Made by a program: the position numbers and the translations under genes. Under the pieces are notes generated by a model. That model searched no databases. It saw only the letters and a list, made by a program, of their open reading frames with translations, and was not told the DNA's origin. This document shows positions 42,201 to 56,500 of a stretch of 64,000 bases of DNA, in pieces (the stretch's first letter is position 1; each line of letters opens with the position of its first letter). Source of the DNA: Sipunculus nudus. Lineage: Eukaryota > Annelida > Sipuncula > Golfingiida > Sipunculidae. The stretch is taken from NCBI GenBank assembly GCA_026874595.1, contig CM049322.1, positions 60,392,886 through 60,456,885 of the forward strand, written 5' to 3'.

Positions 42201-45200
42201 CAAACTGCATAACACTAGCTTGATGTTAACAATATGTTACATGGTGCTTGAAAACTTGATTAAAATCTACAGTTTTTGATCAACTGGTTTCAAATTTTTG
42301 GTGTTAACAGTTGAAATGCTAACAAAAACATGCTGTGAAAATTAAATCCACAGTACTTACAGGAAAAAAACGTGCCATGGTCAAAGTTGGGCAAAATTTA
42401 AGGTACCAATTTTTTATTTTTATTAATATTTTAAAAAATTTAAAAGATTTTCATCTAATTTTGGGTATACGATTTAATTTTGATTATTTAAAGTTATATT
42501 ACTGGAAAAAAGGTCCATAGCATTAACATTTTTTGTGTTAAGTGATCAAATATCTTTTCTGAATTTTTTACAAAATGCATTATGTTTAGGCCCATAACTT
42601 TTTTAAATTAAATAATACAGACATAATTTCTGGCATGTACATAGGAACTATATAAACAGGTGATAAAAAAATAATAATGATAATAACCTCAAGCTGTAGG
42701 TAATGTCAATAAACAGGTGATAAAAAAATAATGATAATAAAAACCTCAAGCTGTAGGTTATGTCAATAAACAGGTGATAAAAAAATAAAAATAATAATAA
42801 CCTCAAGCTGTATGTAATGTCAATAAACAGGTGATAAAAAAATAATGATAATAACCTCAAGCTGTAGGTTATGTCAATAAATAGGTGATAAAAAAATAAT
42901 GATAATAACCTCAAGCTGTAGGTAATGTCAATAAACAGGTGATAAAAAAATAATAATAATAATAACCTCAAGCTGTAGGTAATGTCAATAAACAGGTGAT
43001 AAAAAAATAATGATAATAACCTCAAGCTGTAGGTAATGTCAATAAACAGGTGATTAAAAAAATAATGATAATAACCTCAAGCTGTAGGTAATGTCAATAA
43101 ACAGGTGATAAAATCTTACTGGTGATACAAAAATCAACTTTTCCTGCAGAGATAATATCTTCCAATACAAGATGAATCATCACCTTGGTGCAGTGTAGGA
43201 TGGTTTGACCGGTTCTGAAGGTGTCGACTCAATGATTGGTGCACCGCTCCTACTTCCACCTCCCATGCTAGAAGACCCGCTCCCAAACCCTCCGAACCCG
43301 GGTGCCCTGGTGCCCTTCTTGGCTGCATCTCGTCTGGCCTGCTCCAGCTCCTTGGCTCTTCTCTTCATGTTCTCCCGTGCTTCACGCTCTTGAGTCTGTA
43401 ATGAACAGTCATTGATACTGTAAGAATATACGGTTTGGGGCAGGCCCTGGCCTGTGAAAACCCTAGCGACTCACGCAAGATTGACTGAACTCTCATTGGT
43501 CAGCTCATTAATATTCATGATAAACAAACCCTCACTAGTGAACATCTCACCATCCCAGAAATGAACTGACCAATGAAGAGCCCGTTCAATCTAACATGAG
43601 GCGCTAGAGTCCGTCACAATCACAATCAGTCATAGCCCTGCATGGTGACAGCTACAACAGGAAAACCTGACAAATGTCTGTATCAGCTGTTGAATATGTG
43701 TGGTCAGAGACCAAAATATGAGTTGATTATGTCTGTCTAAATCACTGCAGTAAGTTTTATGTGTGAGTTAAGTTCATGAAATTCTGTCCTAAGGTAGGGA
43801 ATAAACAGTTTTATACTGCTTATCACTGAGGACACTCCTGTTTCTTACCTTTACTCTTTATTATTACAGAGGTATAATCTATAATCATATGATTTCCAGA
43901 GCTTGTGGCTGTGCAATATGATACTATAGAAGTGGTTTGGTTAGCGGGTTTTTTTTTTCATGCTTTTTGCGGGAGCGTGATTTGCGCTAAATTAAGAACC
44001 CACATTATTTCAAACACCCTAGACATGTCTGTTTAGTTTATTTTTTTTCTGTCAAGTGCCGACACTATTGAGAGATACAAGTAAAGAGTATTGGCAAATT
44101 GAATGGACATTGATGTGTAATATAGATCGTTTATGTTTAATGGGGCACTGAGAAATTAAACCACACTTTTTTATATACAACGTTTATTTTGGATATACAA
44201 AAGACTTGTGTTTTCATCCTAATTTTGGTATTCTCCCCAGTGGCGCTTGGCAGGTTGTGATCTGACGTGATCTTTCTCCACTTGGATGACTGCAGAATTC
44301 TTGCCCGACACAGTTTACGCGAGTCTGGGAATCCCTCCTTGTGGGGTCGCTGCGTTAAAGACTTCTTCAATCAGAATGTTAGGGTAGTCATGTTGCATAT
44401 GTCAAACAGTGTGTCTGGGTGCAGTACCATAGCAAAAGTAATTTGTCCTGGTAATTACGTATTGTTTACCCCGTGCAATCATGGTACTCACTAGCCTGTA
44501 GCCAGGTAGCATGTACTCAGAAACCTAAAGCTTGTTAGGTGGAAGGTAGGTTGCTTCACAAACCTATCTTTTTTGTAATTGTTTAAATATTCTGATAATT
44601 TGATACAAATTGATAAATCCAATACATACTGATTTGCGCAAAAATTCAAACTGCGCTAATGCTGTAAAATGGAAAAAGCACAAAAAGTCAGACATGCCAA
44701 ATTAACCACTTCCACAGTACCATCCTTCAAGGACAGTCATTGTACCTGGCCTTACCTGTCTGTTATTTAATTAATGTACCTGGCCATACCCGTCTGTTAT
44801 TTAATTATTGTACCCCGCCTCACCTGTCTGTTATTTAATTATTGTATTCAGCCTCACCTGTCTGTTATTTGATTATTGTAACCACCCTCACTTGTCAGTT
44901 ATTTAATTATTGTACCCAGTCTCATCTGTCTTTTATTTAATTATTGTTCTCATCCTCACCTGTCTGTTATTTTATTATGTAGCCGGCCTTACCTGTCTGC
45001 TATTTTATTATTGTACCTGGTCTTACCTGTTTGTTATTTAATTATTATACCTTACCTAACCTGTCTGTTATTTAATTATTGTACCTGTCCTTACCCAGTT
45101 TGGTTTATTATTGTACATGGCCTTACCTGTCTGACTGCATCATACACCTTTTCTTCATGAGAGTCCATCTCTGTGAATGTTCGGATTTGAGCAAGGTTGA

Positions 45201-48200
45201 CATTTTCTCGGTAGCCAAGGGCAACAATTTCATCAAACGCAAAGATGAGAGGGAAAGCCTGGTCTGTGATTTCTGATTCTTCTATTGATTTACAATACTC
45301 AGGAATCTGCAAATACAGAGTCATCTACAGCTCACAGCCACACACACACATATCAGCAAATACAGTCATCTACAGCTCACAGCCACACACACACAAATCA
45401 ACATATACAGAGTCATCTACAGCTCACAGCCACACACACACAAATCAACATATACAGAGTCATCTACAGCTCACAGCCACACACGCACATATCAGCAAAT
45501 ACAAAAAGTCATCTACAGCTCACAGCCACACACGCACAGATCAGCAAATACAGAGTCATCTACAGCTCACAACCACACACGCAAAGATCAGCAAATACAG
45601 AGTCATCTACAGCTCACAGCCACACACACACAGATCAACATATACAGAGTCATCTACAGCTCACAGCCACACACGCACAGATCAGCAAATACAGAGTCAT
45701 CTACAGCTCACAACCACACACGCACAGATCAGCAAATACAGAGTCATCTACAGCTCACAGCCACACACGCACAGATCAGCAAATACAGAGTCATCTACAG
45801 CTCACAGCCACACACACACAGATCAGCAAATACAGAGTCATCTACAGCTCACAGCCACACACACACAGATCAGCAAATACAGAGTCATCTACAGCTCACA
45901 ACCACACACGCAAAGATCAGCAAATACAGAGTCATCTACAGCTCACAGCCACACACGCAAAGATCAGCAAATACAGAGTCATCTACAGCTCACAACCACA
46001 CACGCAAAGATCAGCAAATACAAATAGTCATCTACATTTCACAGCCACACACGCACAAATCAACATATACAGAGTCATCTACAGCTCACAGCCACACACG
46101 CACAAATCAACATATACAGAGTCATCTACAGCTCACAGCCACACACACAAAGATTAGCATATACAGAGTCATCTACATTTCACAGCCAAACACACACAGA
46201 TCAGCAAATACAGAGTCATCTACAGCTCACAGCCACACACACACAGATCAACATATACAGAGTCATCTACAGCTCACAGCCACACATGCACAAATCAACA
46301 TATACAGAGTCATCTACAGCTCACAGCCACACACGCACAGATCAGCAAATACAAATAGTCATCTACATTTCACAGCCACACACGCACAGATCAGCAAATA
46401 CAGTTATCTACATTTCACAGCCACACACACTCAGATCAGCAAATACAGTCATCTACAGCTCACAGCCACACACACACAGATTAGCATATGCAGAGTCATC
46501 TACAGCTCACAGCCACACACACACAGATCAGCAAATACAGTCATCTACAGCTCACAGCCACACACACACAGATCAGCAAATACAGAGTCATCTACATTTC
46601 ACAGCCACACACGCACAAATCAACATATACAGAGTCATCTACAGCTCACAGCCACACACACACAGATCAGCAAATACAGAGTCATCTACATTTCACAGCC
46701 ACACGCACAAATCAACATATACAGAGTCATCTACAGCTCACAGCCACACACGCACAGATCAGCAAATACAGAGTCATCTACAGCTCACAGCCACACACAC
46801 ACAGATCAGCAAATACAGAGTCATCTACATTTCACAGCCACACACGCACAGATCAGCAAATACAGAGTAATCTACATTTCACAGCCACACACGCAAAGAT
46901 CAGCAAATACAGAGTCATCTACATTTCACAGCCACACACGCACAGATCAGCAAATACAGAGTCATCTACAGCTCACAGCCACACACACACATATCAGCAA
47001 ATACAGAGTCATCTACATTTCGCAGCCACACACGCACAAATCAACATATACAGAGTCATCTACAGCTCACAGCCACACACGCACAGATCAGCAAATACAA
47101 ATAGTCATCTACATTTCACAGCCACACACGCACAAATCAGCATATACAGAGTCATCTACAGCTCACAGCCACACATGCACAGATCAGCAAATACAAACAG
47201 TCATCTACATTTCACAGCCACACACGCACAGATCAGCAAATAGAGTCATCTACATTTCACAGCCACACACAAACAGATCAGCAAATACAGAGTCATCTAC
47301 ATTTCACAGCCACACACACTCAGATGAGCAAATACAGAGTCATCTACAGCTCACAGCCACACACACACAGATCAGCAAATACAAAAAGTCATCTACAGCT
47401 CACAGCCACACACTTACAGATTAGCATATACAGTCATCTACAGCTCACAGCCACACACACACATATCAGCAAATACAGAGTCATCTACATTTCACAGCCA
47501 CACACGCACAAATCAGCATATACAGAGTCATCTACAGCTCACAGCCACACACGCACAGATCAGCAAATACAAATAGTCATCTACATTTCACAGCCACACA
47601 TGCACAGATCAGCAAATACAGAGTCATCTACATTTCACAGCCACACACACACAGATCAGCAAATACAGTCATCTACATTTCACAGCCACACACACTCAGA
47701 TCAGCAAATACAAAAAGTCATCAACAGCTCACAGCCACACACACACAGATTAGCATATACAGAGGCATCTACAGCTCACAACCACACACACACAGATCAG
47801 CAAATACAGAGTCATCTACAGCTCACAGCCACACACGCACAGATCAGCAAATACAAATAGTCATCTACATTTCACAGCCACACACGCACAGATCAGCAAA
47901 TACAGAGTCATCTACAGCTCACAGCCACACACGCACAGATCAGCAAATACAGAGTCATCTACAGCTCAAAACCACACACGCACATATCAGCAAATACAGA
48001 GTCATGTACAGCTCACAGCCACACACGCACAGATCTGCAAATACAAATAGTCATCTACATTTCACAGCCACACACGCACAGATTAGCAAATACAGTCATC
48101 TGCAGCTCACAGCCACACACGCACAGATCTGCAAATACAGAGTCATCTACAGCTCACAGCCACACACACACAGATCAGCAAATACAAATAGTCATCTACA

Positions 48201-50477
48201 TTTCACAGCCACACACGCACAGATCAGCAAATACAAATAGTCATCTACATTTCACAGCCACACACGCACAGATCAGCAGAGTAATCTACAGCTCACAACC
48301 ACACACGCACAGATCAGCAAATACAAATAGTCATCTACATTTCACAGCCACACAAGCACAGATCAGCAGAGTCATCTACAGCTCACAGCCACACACGCAC
48401 AGATCTGCAAATACAAATAGTCATCTACATTTCACAGCCACACACACACAGATCAGCAAATACAGTCATCTGCAGCTCACAGCCACACACGCACAGATCT
48501 GCAAATACAAATAGTCATCTACATTTCACAGCCACACACACACAGATCAGCAAATACAAATAGTCATCTACATTTCACAGCCACACACGCACAGATCAGC
48601 AGAGTCATCTACAGCTCACAACCACACACACACAGATCAGCAAATACAGAGTCATCTACAGCTCAAAACCACACACGCACAGATCAGCAAATACAGAGTC
48701 ATCTACAGCTCACAACCACACACTCACAGTTCAGCAAATACAGAGTCATCTACAGCTCAAAACCACACATGCACAGATCAGCAAATACAGAGTCATCTAC
48801 AGCTCACAACCACACACTCACAGGTCAGCAAATACAGAGTCATCTACAGCTCACAGCCACACACGCACTGATCAGCAAATACAAATAGTCATCTACAGCT
48901 CAGTCACACATGCACAGTTTAAATTATAAACAAATCTTTATATTCAGTTAACTAAAACATTCAAATGTCTCCTCCCACAAAGCAGTTATCTGTTTAAGTC
49001 AACCTTTCTTTCTTTTGGGGAATAATTCTTGGCTCATGTAAAATTCTATGGCAATCTTCATGTCTACATGAAACAGATGTTTTCTGTTAAATATTTCAGC
49101 AGTGACGATGGTGTCATATTAATAGTCAATTGTTTCTTACAAACTTTTAATGGATATTTGAACACAGGTTTTAAAGTGGTACTTAACATATACACAAATA
49201 ACCGCTAACCCAAACAGATGATGGAAAGAACTAAAAGTCATAAACCAGAAGGAAACTGGTTTCTCACCACCCTGGCAAAGAGCCTCAGTGTTTCCAGATC
49301 CTCGAGGATATTGGACGCCTTTGTCGTGATGAGGAGCACGTATAATTTCTCTAATGGTTGGTACACATAGCGGACACTCTCTGTCTCAACAAACGTGTGT
49401 TGTTTCCCTCCACCTGATGTCATCAGTTTAGGAAATGCCGCAAGAAGACCCTCGATACGAGCCCGGTTCATCTCTACAAACTGGCGGGAAACGATGGCTG
49501 CAAAGAAAATAATTACAAAATATCAACTTTTTTTGTTGGGGGGGGGGGGGGACATAGGTTTAAATGCAGCTTAAACTGCCCTAGCAACGATAGTTTTACT
49601 CTTATGGTATGTGCATTCTGTGTCAGAGATTGCAGACTGCAAATTTATATCCAAGGTGTCATCTTAGGCTAACCAAGCTGGTTCTGTACACATTAACATG
49701 CTGCCTGTTATTGCACCTGAACTAATCACACAGCCTGCCATCTCCTTCTAAAACACTGATGTAACCACCCACAATGATAATTAGGTAGACTGGGGCAAGG
49801 AATGCTATCTGAAAAACCTACTCATCTGTTTTAGTAATGTTTGAAAATGCAGCAGTAGAAGGAGTTTAAGCTCGTCAAGCAGCTACAGGTTGCTGTGGTC
49901 AAGTTCTCAGCCCTGTGTGCTCCTTAAGCATGTTCTCTGAGCCAACAGATGCGGTGCCACACCAAGCCAAGCAAAGAGCTGCGAGAGACTGCCACCGTAC
50001 ATCCCAAACCGGTGAATGCAGCATGGGCCACCATTTGTTACTGTTACAATCAGACCCTTACCTTTAAGTGTATTAACTCAGTTGTCAGACTCAGACAGGT
50101 GCCCTCATTAACAGGTCACACCTCAAACAGTTTTATATGATCTTGGCCTGCATTACACCTTCACAAAGCAGAACAATTTACATACTCTGTAGCCTGGAGT
50201 CTGGTAATTTCCAATATGATGCACAACGAGTCCACAAAGGTGATAAAATATTATATAAAGATACCATCAACTTTTCTAGTTATTAGAAAAGTATATGTTA
50301 AGAAGAATGTATAGAGATTCTCAGAAATCATGAATGGAAACAATAATGGGGGAAGTAAGGTTGATATCATCATATCTACCTAGATAACACTGGCCTTTCC
50401 ACTGCATTAGTGTTTCTATGATTCTATTAATAACAAATTATTCGGGCTGGCATGATGAATCAATATATAATATCAAC

Positions 50478-50534
<57 letters not shown>

Positions 50535-53500
50535 TATATATATATAAATTGATACTGGTGGGCCAATATGATGATCGTTGAGACTGCTAAGAATCGATCT
50601 CATAAAATGAAGCCAAATTTAATCAAGAAATCCCTAAAATTGACGGAGTTTCTTATTTTACATTGTGTGTTTGATTAAAATGTTTAATGAATATGGAAAT
50701 GACTATTAATATTGGTATCAATGCAAATGAAATGCACCGATACACCAGGCCTTTCACCCAAATTTAATTAAGAAATCCCTAAAATTGACGGAGTTTCTTA
50801 TTTTACATTGTGTGTTTGATTAAAATGTTTAATGAATATGGAAATGACTATTAATATTGGTATCAATGCAAATGAAATGCACCGATACACCAGGCCTTTC
50901 AGACTTTCTGTGTTGCATTAGTGAAAAACAGCCACAAGCATGAACAGGCCACCCACCGGCCAGTTACAAAGGACATTTTTTCCAATTACATTATTGTTAT
51001 CACAACCAATCTTATCTTCGAAATATCTGCTTACCCACACCCACATTCAATCCCAATGGTTACAGTTGCATTATATTTTGGCTTTGGTATTCTACGCTTT
51101 GGTATCATCGCTTATAAAAACTCTCCGAAAATTCTCCACAGATTCTCCAGCTCTCCGCGGATTCAAAGACCACCATGAAAGAGGCCTTCTGTAATCTAAG
51201 GAAGTGGACTGGGGGAGGGTGGCCACCTTTGATGATATCACAGTTTCCTATATCATAAGATTACTCTTGGAATTATCCCTTGATATTCAATAAGAACTTT
51301 TTCCAGAAAGTATGTGGTTTTAATATTTTTTTTTGACAAACATTTTGAAAAAAAGTAGGAATTAGGTCCAAAAAGTAGGAATAAGTAGGACAGGTGTTGA
51401 AAAAGTAGGAAAAGTAGGATGAGTGGGTGGCCTGCATGAAGTGACAATGAAAATGTCAAATTATAACAGGCACAGTGAAATAAAATCATGGTAGTTTACT
51501 GTATATGACTAATGGAGGGTGCGGCAATCCCCTGCCATGTTTTGTTCAGAGGGGGCATTAATGTCCACCATCTTGCTGTTCAAGAGGCTTGGCATAGGCT
51601 AGAATTCCTCGACAACCCATTTTTTTTTTATTTCTCTTATTTAATATATATTCTGTGTAACATGTTAACTGCTTAAGTGATGCAAAGAGAAGTGTCTTAA
51701 CTTCCTGTATTATCACCCACTGAGGCCAACCACAGTCCTGAACAACAATGAAATAATTTATGTGCATGACTATTTAACTTTACTACTGGTAAATCTCTTT
51801 CCAAAACAATACCGATATATTTTTTTTCTATGATGGACTGCCAAAACTGAGCCAATATTAAAATCAATATAAACTGAGGTCCCATGGGTCTCGATGCTCA
51901 GCTGAATTGGTCTGAATTTTTCAAAATATGGATCATGTGATCAGTTTGAACTTTGAAGCCAACCTGTCTACCCAAACTGGAGTTATCATCCATAAACTAA
52001 ATTTTTGAATGGATTGGCCCTGTGACCTTGACCTTTGACCCCAAAATCAACAGGAAATTTCCCCTTTTGGCAGATACGCCACATGTGGAAGACGGAAGGT
52101 TTGAGATAAAAAATTTGGATTAAAATGCATCCACAATCTTTCTCAAGTAGTGGGTCCTGTGACATTGACCTCATGACCCCAAAATCAACAGTTCTTACTT
52201 TAGTAGTTGGCCATATATAAGGAAAGTTTTAAACCAATATTTCAATCCAAACTGGTTTAATCATTATGAAACTAACATGTGGATAGATGGCCCCCGTGAC
52301 CTTGACTTTAAACCCCAAAATCCATGTTTCTTCCACTATTGGCAGGTTAGAAATATCTGGAAGATGGAAGGTTTGGGATGAAAAGTTTGGCTCACAATAC
52401 ATCCACTATCTTTTTAAAGAAGTGGGTACTGTGACCTTGACCTCATTCTTAGATTGTTGTCATTTTATAGTTGAAAAAAAAAGAAAAATATTCCTGAAAA
52501 TAACAAAAAAAAATACAGGTGGCCCCACCACTTTTTGGGAACTGACAAAACAAGTCATAATCAATATTCAAGGCAAGATTCATGACAATTCATGCAATAA
52601 TTATCAAGATATTGGAGGTTTTATATAATATTTTTGATTATTCTGGGGGGTACCTTCAAGCCCCATATAGCTCGGAAGATATAGGTCACAGTGACCTAAT
52701 TTCAGGTTTCAAAGGAGATTTTTAATGACCTCCTTGGAAGTTTACTAAGAAATTTCTACAACCAGCAGTTACGATTTGTGCCCTGCTAACGGACAGCCCA
52801 CGGACAAAGCACCATTCCTATACCTCAGTTGACTTACAGTCAGCTGAGCTAAAAATGAGTAAAATACAGGTGGCGCCACCAGTTTTTGTGAACTGACAAA
52901 ACAAGTCATGTTCAATATTCAAGGCAAGATCCATTGGAATCTGTGCTTTGATTATCAAGATACTGGAGGTTTTGTATCAAATTTTTAATCATGGGGGGGG
53001 GGCCTACTTATGAGCCCCATATCTGGGAGGATATAGGGGGCAGAGACCTAATTTCAGGATCCCAAGGAGATTTTTTATAAACCTACCTGGATATTCAGTT
53101 ACAAGTTTCAAGGGTTAGCGTTTAGGATTCGTGCCCTGGCCCAGCCAGCCGGACGATGGACAAAGCGCAACTCCTATACCTCAGTTGACTTTGTCAGCCA
53201 AGCTAAAAAACTTCTGAAGTTCCGATTGCTAGTCCTATAAATTATCTGAACACTACAAAGTAAAACCCAGCTTTCAGGTCAAATTTGGTATCACCAAATG
53301 ATGTTTCACTATTTAGTGCTCAAGGTGGTTGGGTAACAGTAATACAGTCATATAAAGTTTGTCCAACAAGTACCTCAACATTTAAAATGGTCTGTCCTAG
53401 TGAGTTGGCCATATATATAAAGCATTAATGTCTGACTGATAATCTGTACTCACCTTTGCCAGATTTATTGCACACAGCAGCTGCCAGCAACACCTGAAAA

Positions 53501-56500
53501 CAAAAATAAATCACATGACACAACTGGTGAAACACGAGGTGAGGCACACAAGCAAAACCTGTAAACATAAACAAATCACATGTCACACCTGGTGAAAAAC
53601 GAGGTGAGATCAGGCTTCTGTGTTACAGATTATGATATATATTACATATTCTGCAATCAATATTAACCAATTTATAACTGCTATGATGAAGAGATCACAA
53701 TAAGGAATCCATGAAACCTATCATAGAAATAACATAACATCTCTTGGTGAAAGTATCATGTCTAGCTCAGCTGACTGGAATTGAGAATCCAACATGGTGT
53801 CCTTAACCACTCAAACTTTTTCATCATTTTTATATATTCTTGACATCTGTCTCATTTATGGACAGATGATACAAAATACACAGGAATAATTAGTACAAGC
53901 CCAACACTACATTCAAGTACGGCATAATATAATGATATCACTGCTTGTGTCTAACAGGTGCCAATTATCAGGTAAAATATTTGGCCAAATTATTACAAAG
54001 TTGTGCCAAATGAACATTATAATCAAAGTTAAAGGTGCCCATTCACCTGCCCTTTGAAAAAGAATTTGTGTGCTTTCTGGCTTCCTCTGTGTATATATAA
54101 ATAATCTAAGGGTAATTCTGTTTATGAAAATTTCTTATGAAGCCTACGTAAAGGAAGTGTGAACTTGTTTATCAACAACATGTTTCAAAGCACAGCAATG
54201 TTGACCAGACATGGGGTAATAGTAATAAGTAATAGTAATAGACTATTACAGCTTTTTCCATGTAATAGTAATAGTAATAGACTCAAAAATTTGAGCAGTA
54301 ATAGTAATAGTAATAGAAACAGAAGGCAAAGTAATAGAGTAATACATATAACATTCTATTACTTCCTGTGAGCCCCTTTATCATGAAGCATATCAGCAAA
54401 TAATGCTGAACAGACTCAGTTCTTGTCCAGTGATTGCCCAGGATGTGTCTGTTGTTGAGGCAAGCATGGGCCAGCTGCCATACTGATGGTGACCACTGGT
54501 GCTAATTACATAAGAGTACTGGACAGAGTAGGTCACAGCCAAATAAGTTACCTGGCACAATCTGACCTTTGATTAGTAAACCATGGATAAACAGAGGCAT
54601 GTTTGATGTTAAGAGACAGATAAATAGTATATTATTATTGTGATATGTACATCTTATCTCATATCCATCAATCAATATGCATATTCTGAAATGTACCTAG
54701 ATTTTTTTTCACAAGCCATTTTGCATTTCAATCATACGGATTGCAATAACACACATTCAAGAAAAATTTAATATGGAACCAGATACAGTGCAGACCCAAA
54801 ATGTTCATGATAAGCTTATGGTGTTTTTCACTAACCATAATGTATTGAAGCCTGCAATGCTATAAACTTATACCAGTACTACAATCACTTGGATAAAGTC
54901 ATACTGCAGGCACATGTATTATCTAGTTAACTTATATACTTATTCTTTTAAAACTATTCTTTTAATACTTGTCTGTTATTTCATAGTATCCATTTTTGCA
55001 GACCTTCATTCAGTATCTCAAATTATGTTATAAAATTTATATTTTGAAAATTAAATGAACAATTTTTTTACAATATTAATTTAATTGATTATATAATAGA
55101 AGAATATAAGTGACAGTTAATATTTTATTATTTATTATCTGAAATTTTGATATCAAATAATAAGATTCTGTTATGTACAAAATTTATAGTACAAGATTGT
55201 TAAATACCAAATTTATTGTGAAAGTGATTTAAATAATATATTATTTGTTTTGTAAAATTGGCGTAAGTTTAAATCACTCTTCATATTCCTAAATTATCCT
55301 GTGCTGATTTTGCTGCAATCAAGAAGGGCATGCCTTAAGAATAAAAGCCATGCATGTTACCATTACTGTGAAGTTTACCACCTCTCTGTTCACTCTCAAG
55401 ATGTACTATGTGATTGAATAAAACAAGGCATCACATCCAAATGAACATATACACCTGAGCAGGGTTGGCAAGTTTTAGGCAGGAAGGTTTTAACCATAGG
55501 TTATAACCTGGTTAAAACTGCCCTGCCTAAAACAGGTTTTAGGCATGTTTTAGGCATCAAACGTGCCTAAAACCTATATTTGTTTAAATTTTGACTTAAA
55601 GATCTATAAAACTACCAAACTGGCTTGGGTTACACAGTGACAAGGCTTTGCTTGGCTTCTGGGAGGTTTCAGGTATAAGTAATACATGATTTATGTTGGC
55701 TGGCATCATGTAGTCTTCAAAGAGTCTGTGTAGGTTTCTTGAGCATGAAACCTTGTTTGTGTGGCACTTAGTTTCAATGGCCAAGGTAATGTCTTTATAA
55801 GAAACTTTTGGTTTGCTGATGAGTGCTCTGCTACCTGGAATGATGCAATAGAGCCTCCAGTATGCCTTTTGTAAGGCAGGGAACCAGAGGCAGAGGCCAT
55901 GCGTGATTAGACCAACTAATTACTATTTATCAGGATGATGGGGTCATTAGACCCAATGGTCATGAGTCCCAATGCTGTGTCTTAGTAGATGTTTATGTGA
56001 ACTTTCATACATACTTTCCCTTGCCCTGAAAACTGTTCCCGAGTCAAACTTTTTACTGCCTGATGCAGTCAGGGCCCCTGACCAAGACATGTAGGTTTCT
56101 CAGCCCTTTAGATTGAACACAGCCCCAAAGTGATTATGCATATTCTGTGGTTTGCAGCATATTCACTGCAATATATTTTCACATTTTTCAGTTTTATACT
56201 TATTACAGTGTTTCATGAGGATTCCATTTTCACAGTCTCATCATACAGTTGACAGAGCATATCCATCATTATAAAGACCATAAGTATGTACACAAAATCT
56301 TAAAATTTGACAAAGGATGACCTAGCTAGGAGAATAAACATCCAGTTGATGTTCTTGTTCATTATCAGATAATGTAAGATATTATCATATTTTTAGTTTA
56401 TGGCTAGCATAAAAGATCTGTTATAATTTAAAAGATCAATCTTTTTGCTCTTTGCTATATGAAGCTACAGGCATACAAAATATACACCAGTATAAGGGAC

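Noticed and set aside
42648-43025. 125-codon Leu/Phe-rich minus ORF, membrane-like
   Set aside because: Translation of the (TAA)n-containing array; the same happens at 33824-34372.
43205-43393. 62-codon plus ORF rich in Pro/Leu
   Set aside because: Antisense shadow of delta-COP exon 5.
45245-47860. Plus-strand ORFs of up to 290 codons, rich in Ser/Thr/His/Gln
   Set aside because: They run through the 47-49-bp array in two frames at once and simply translate the repeat.
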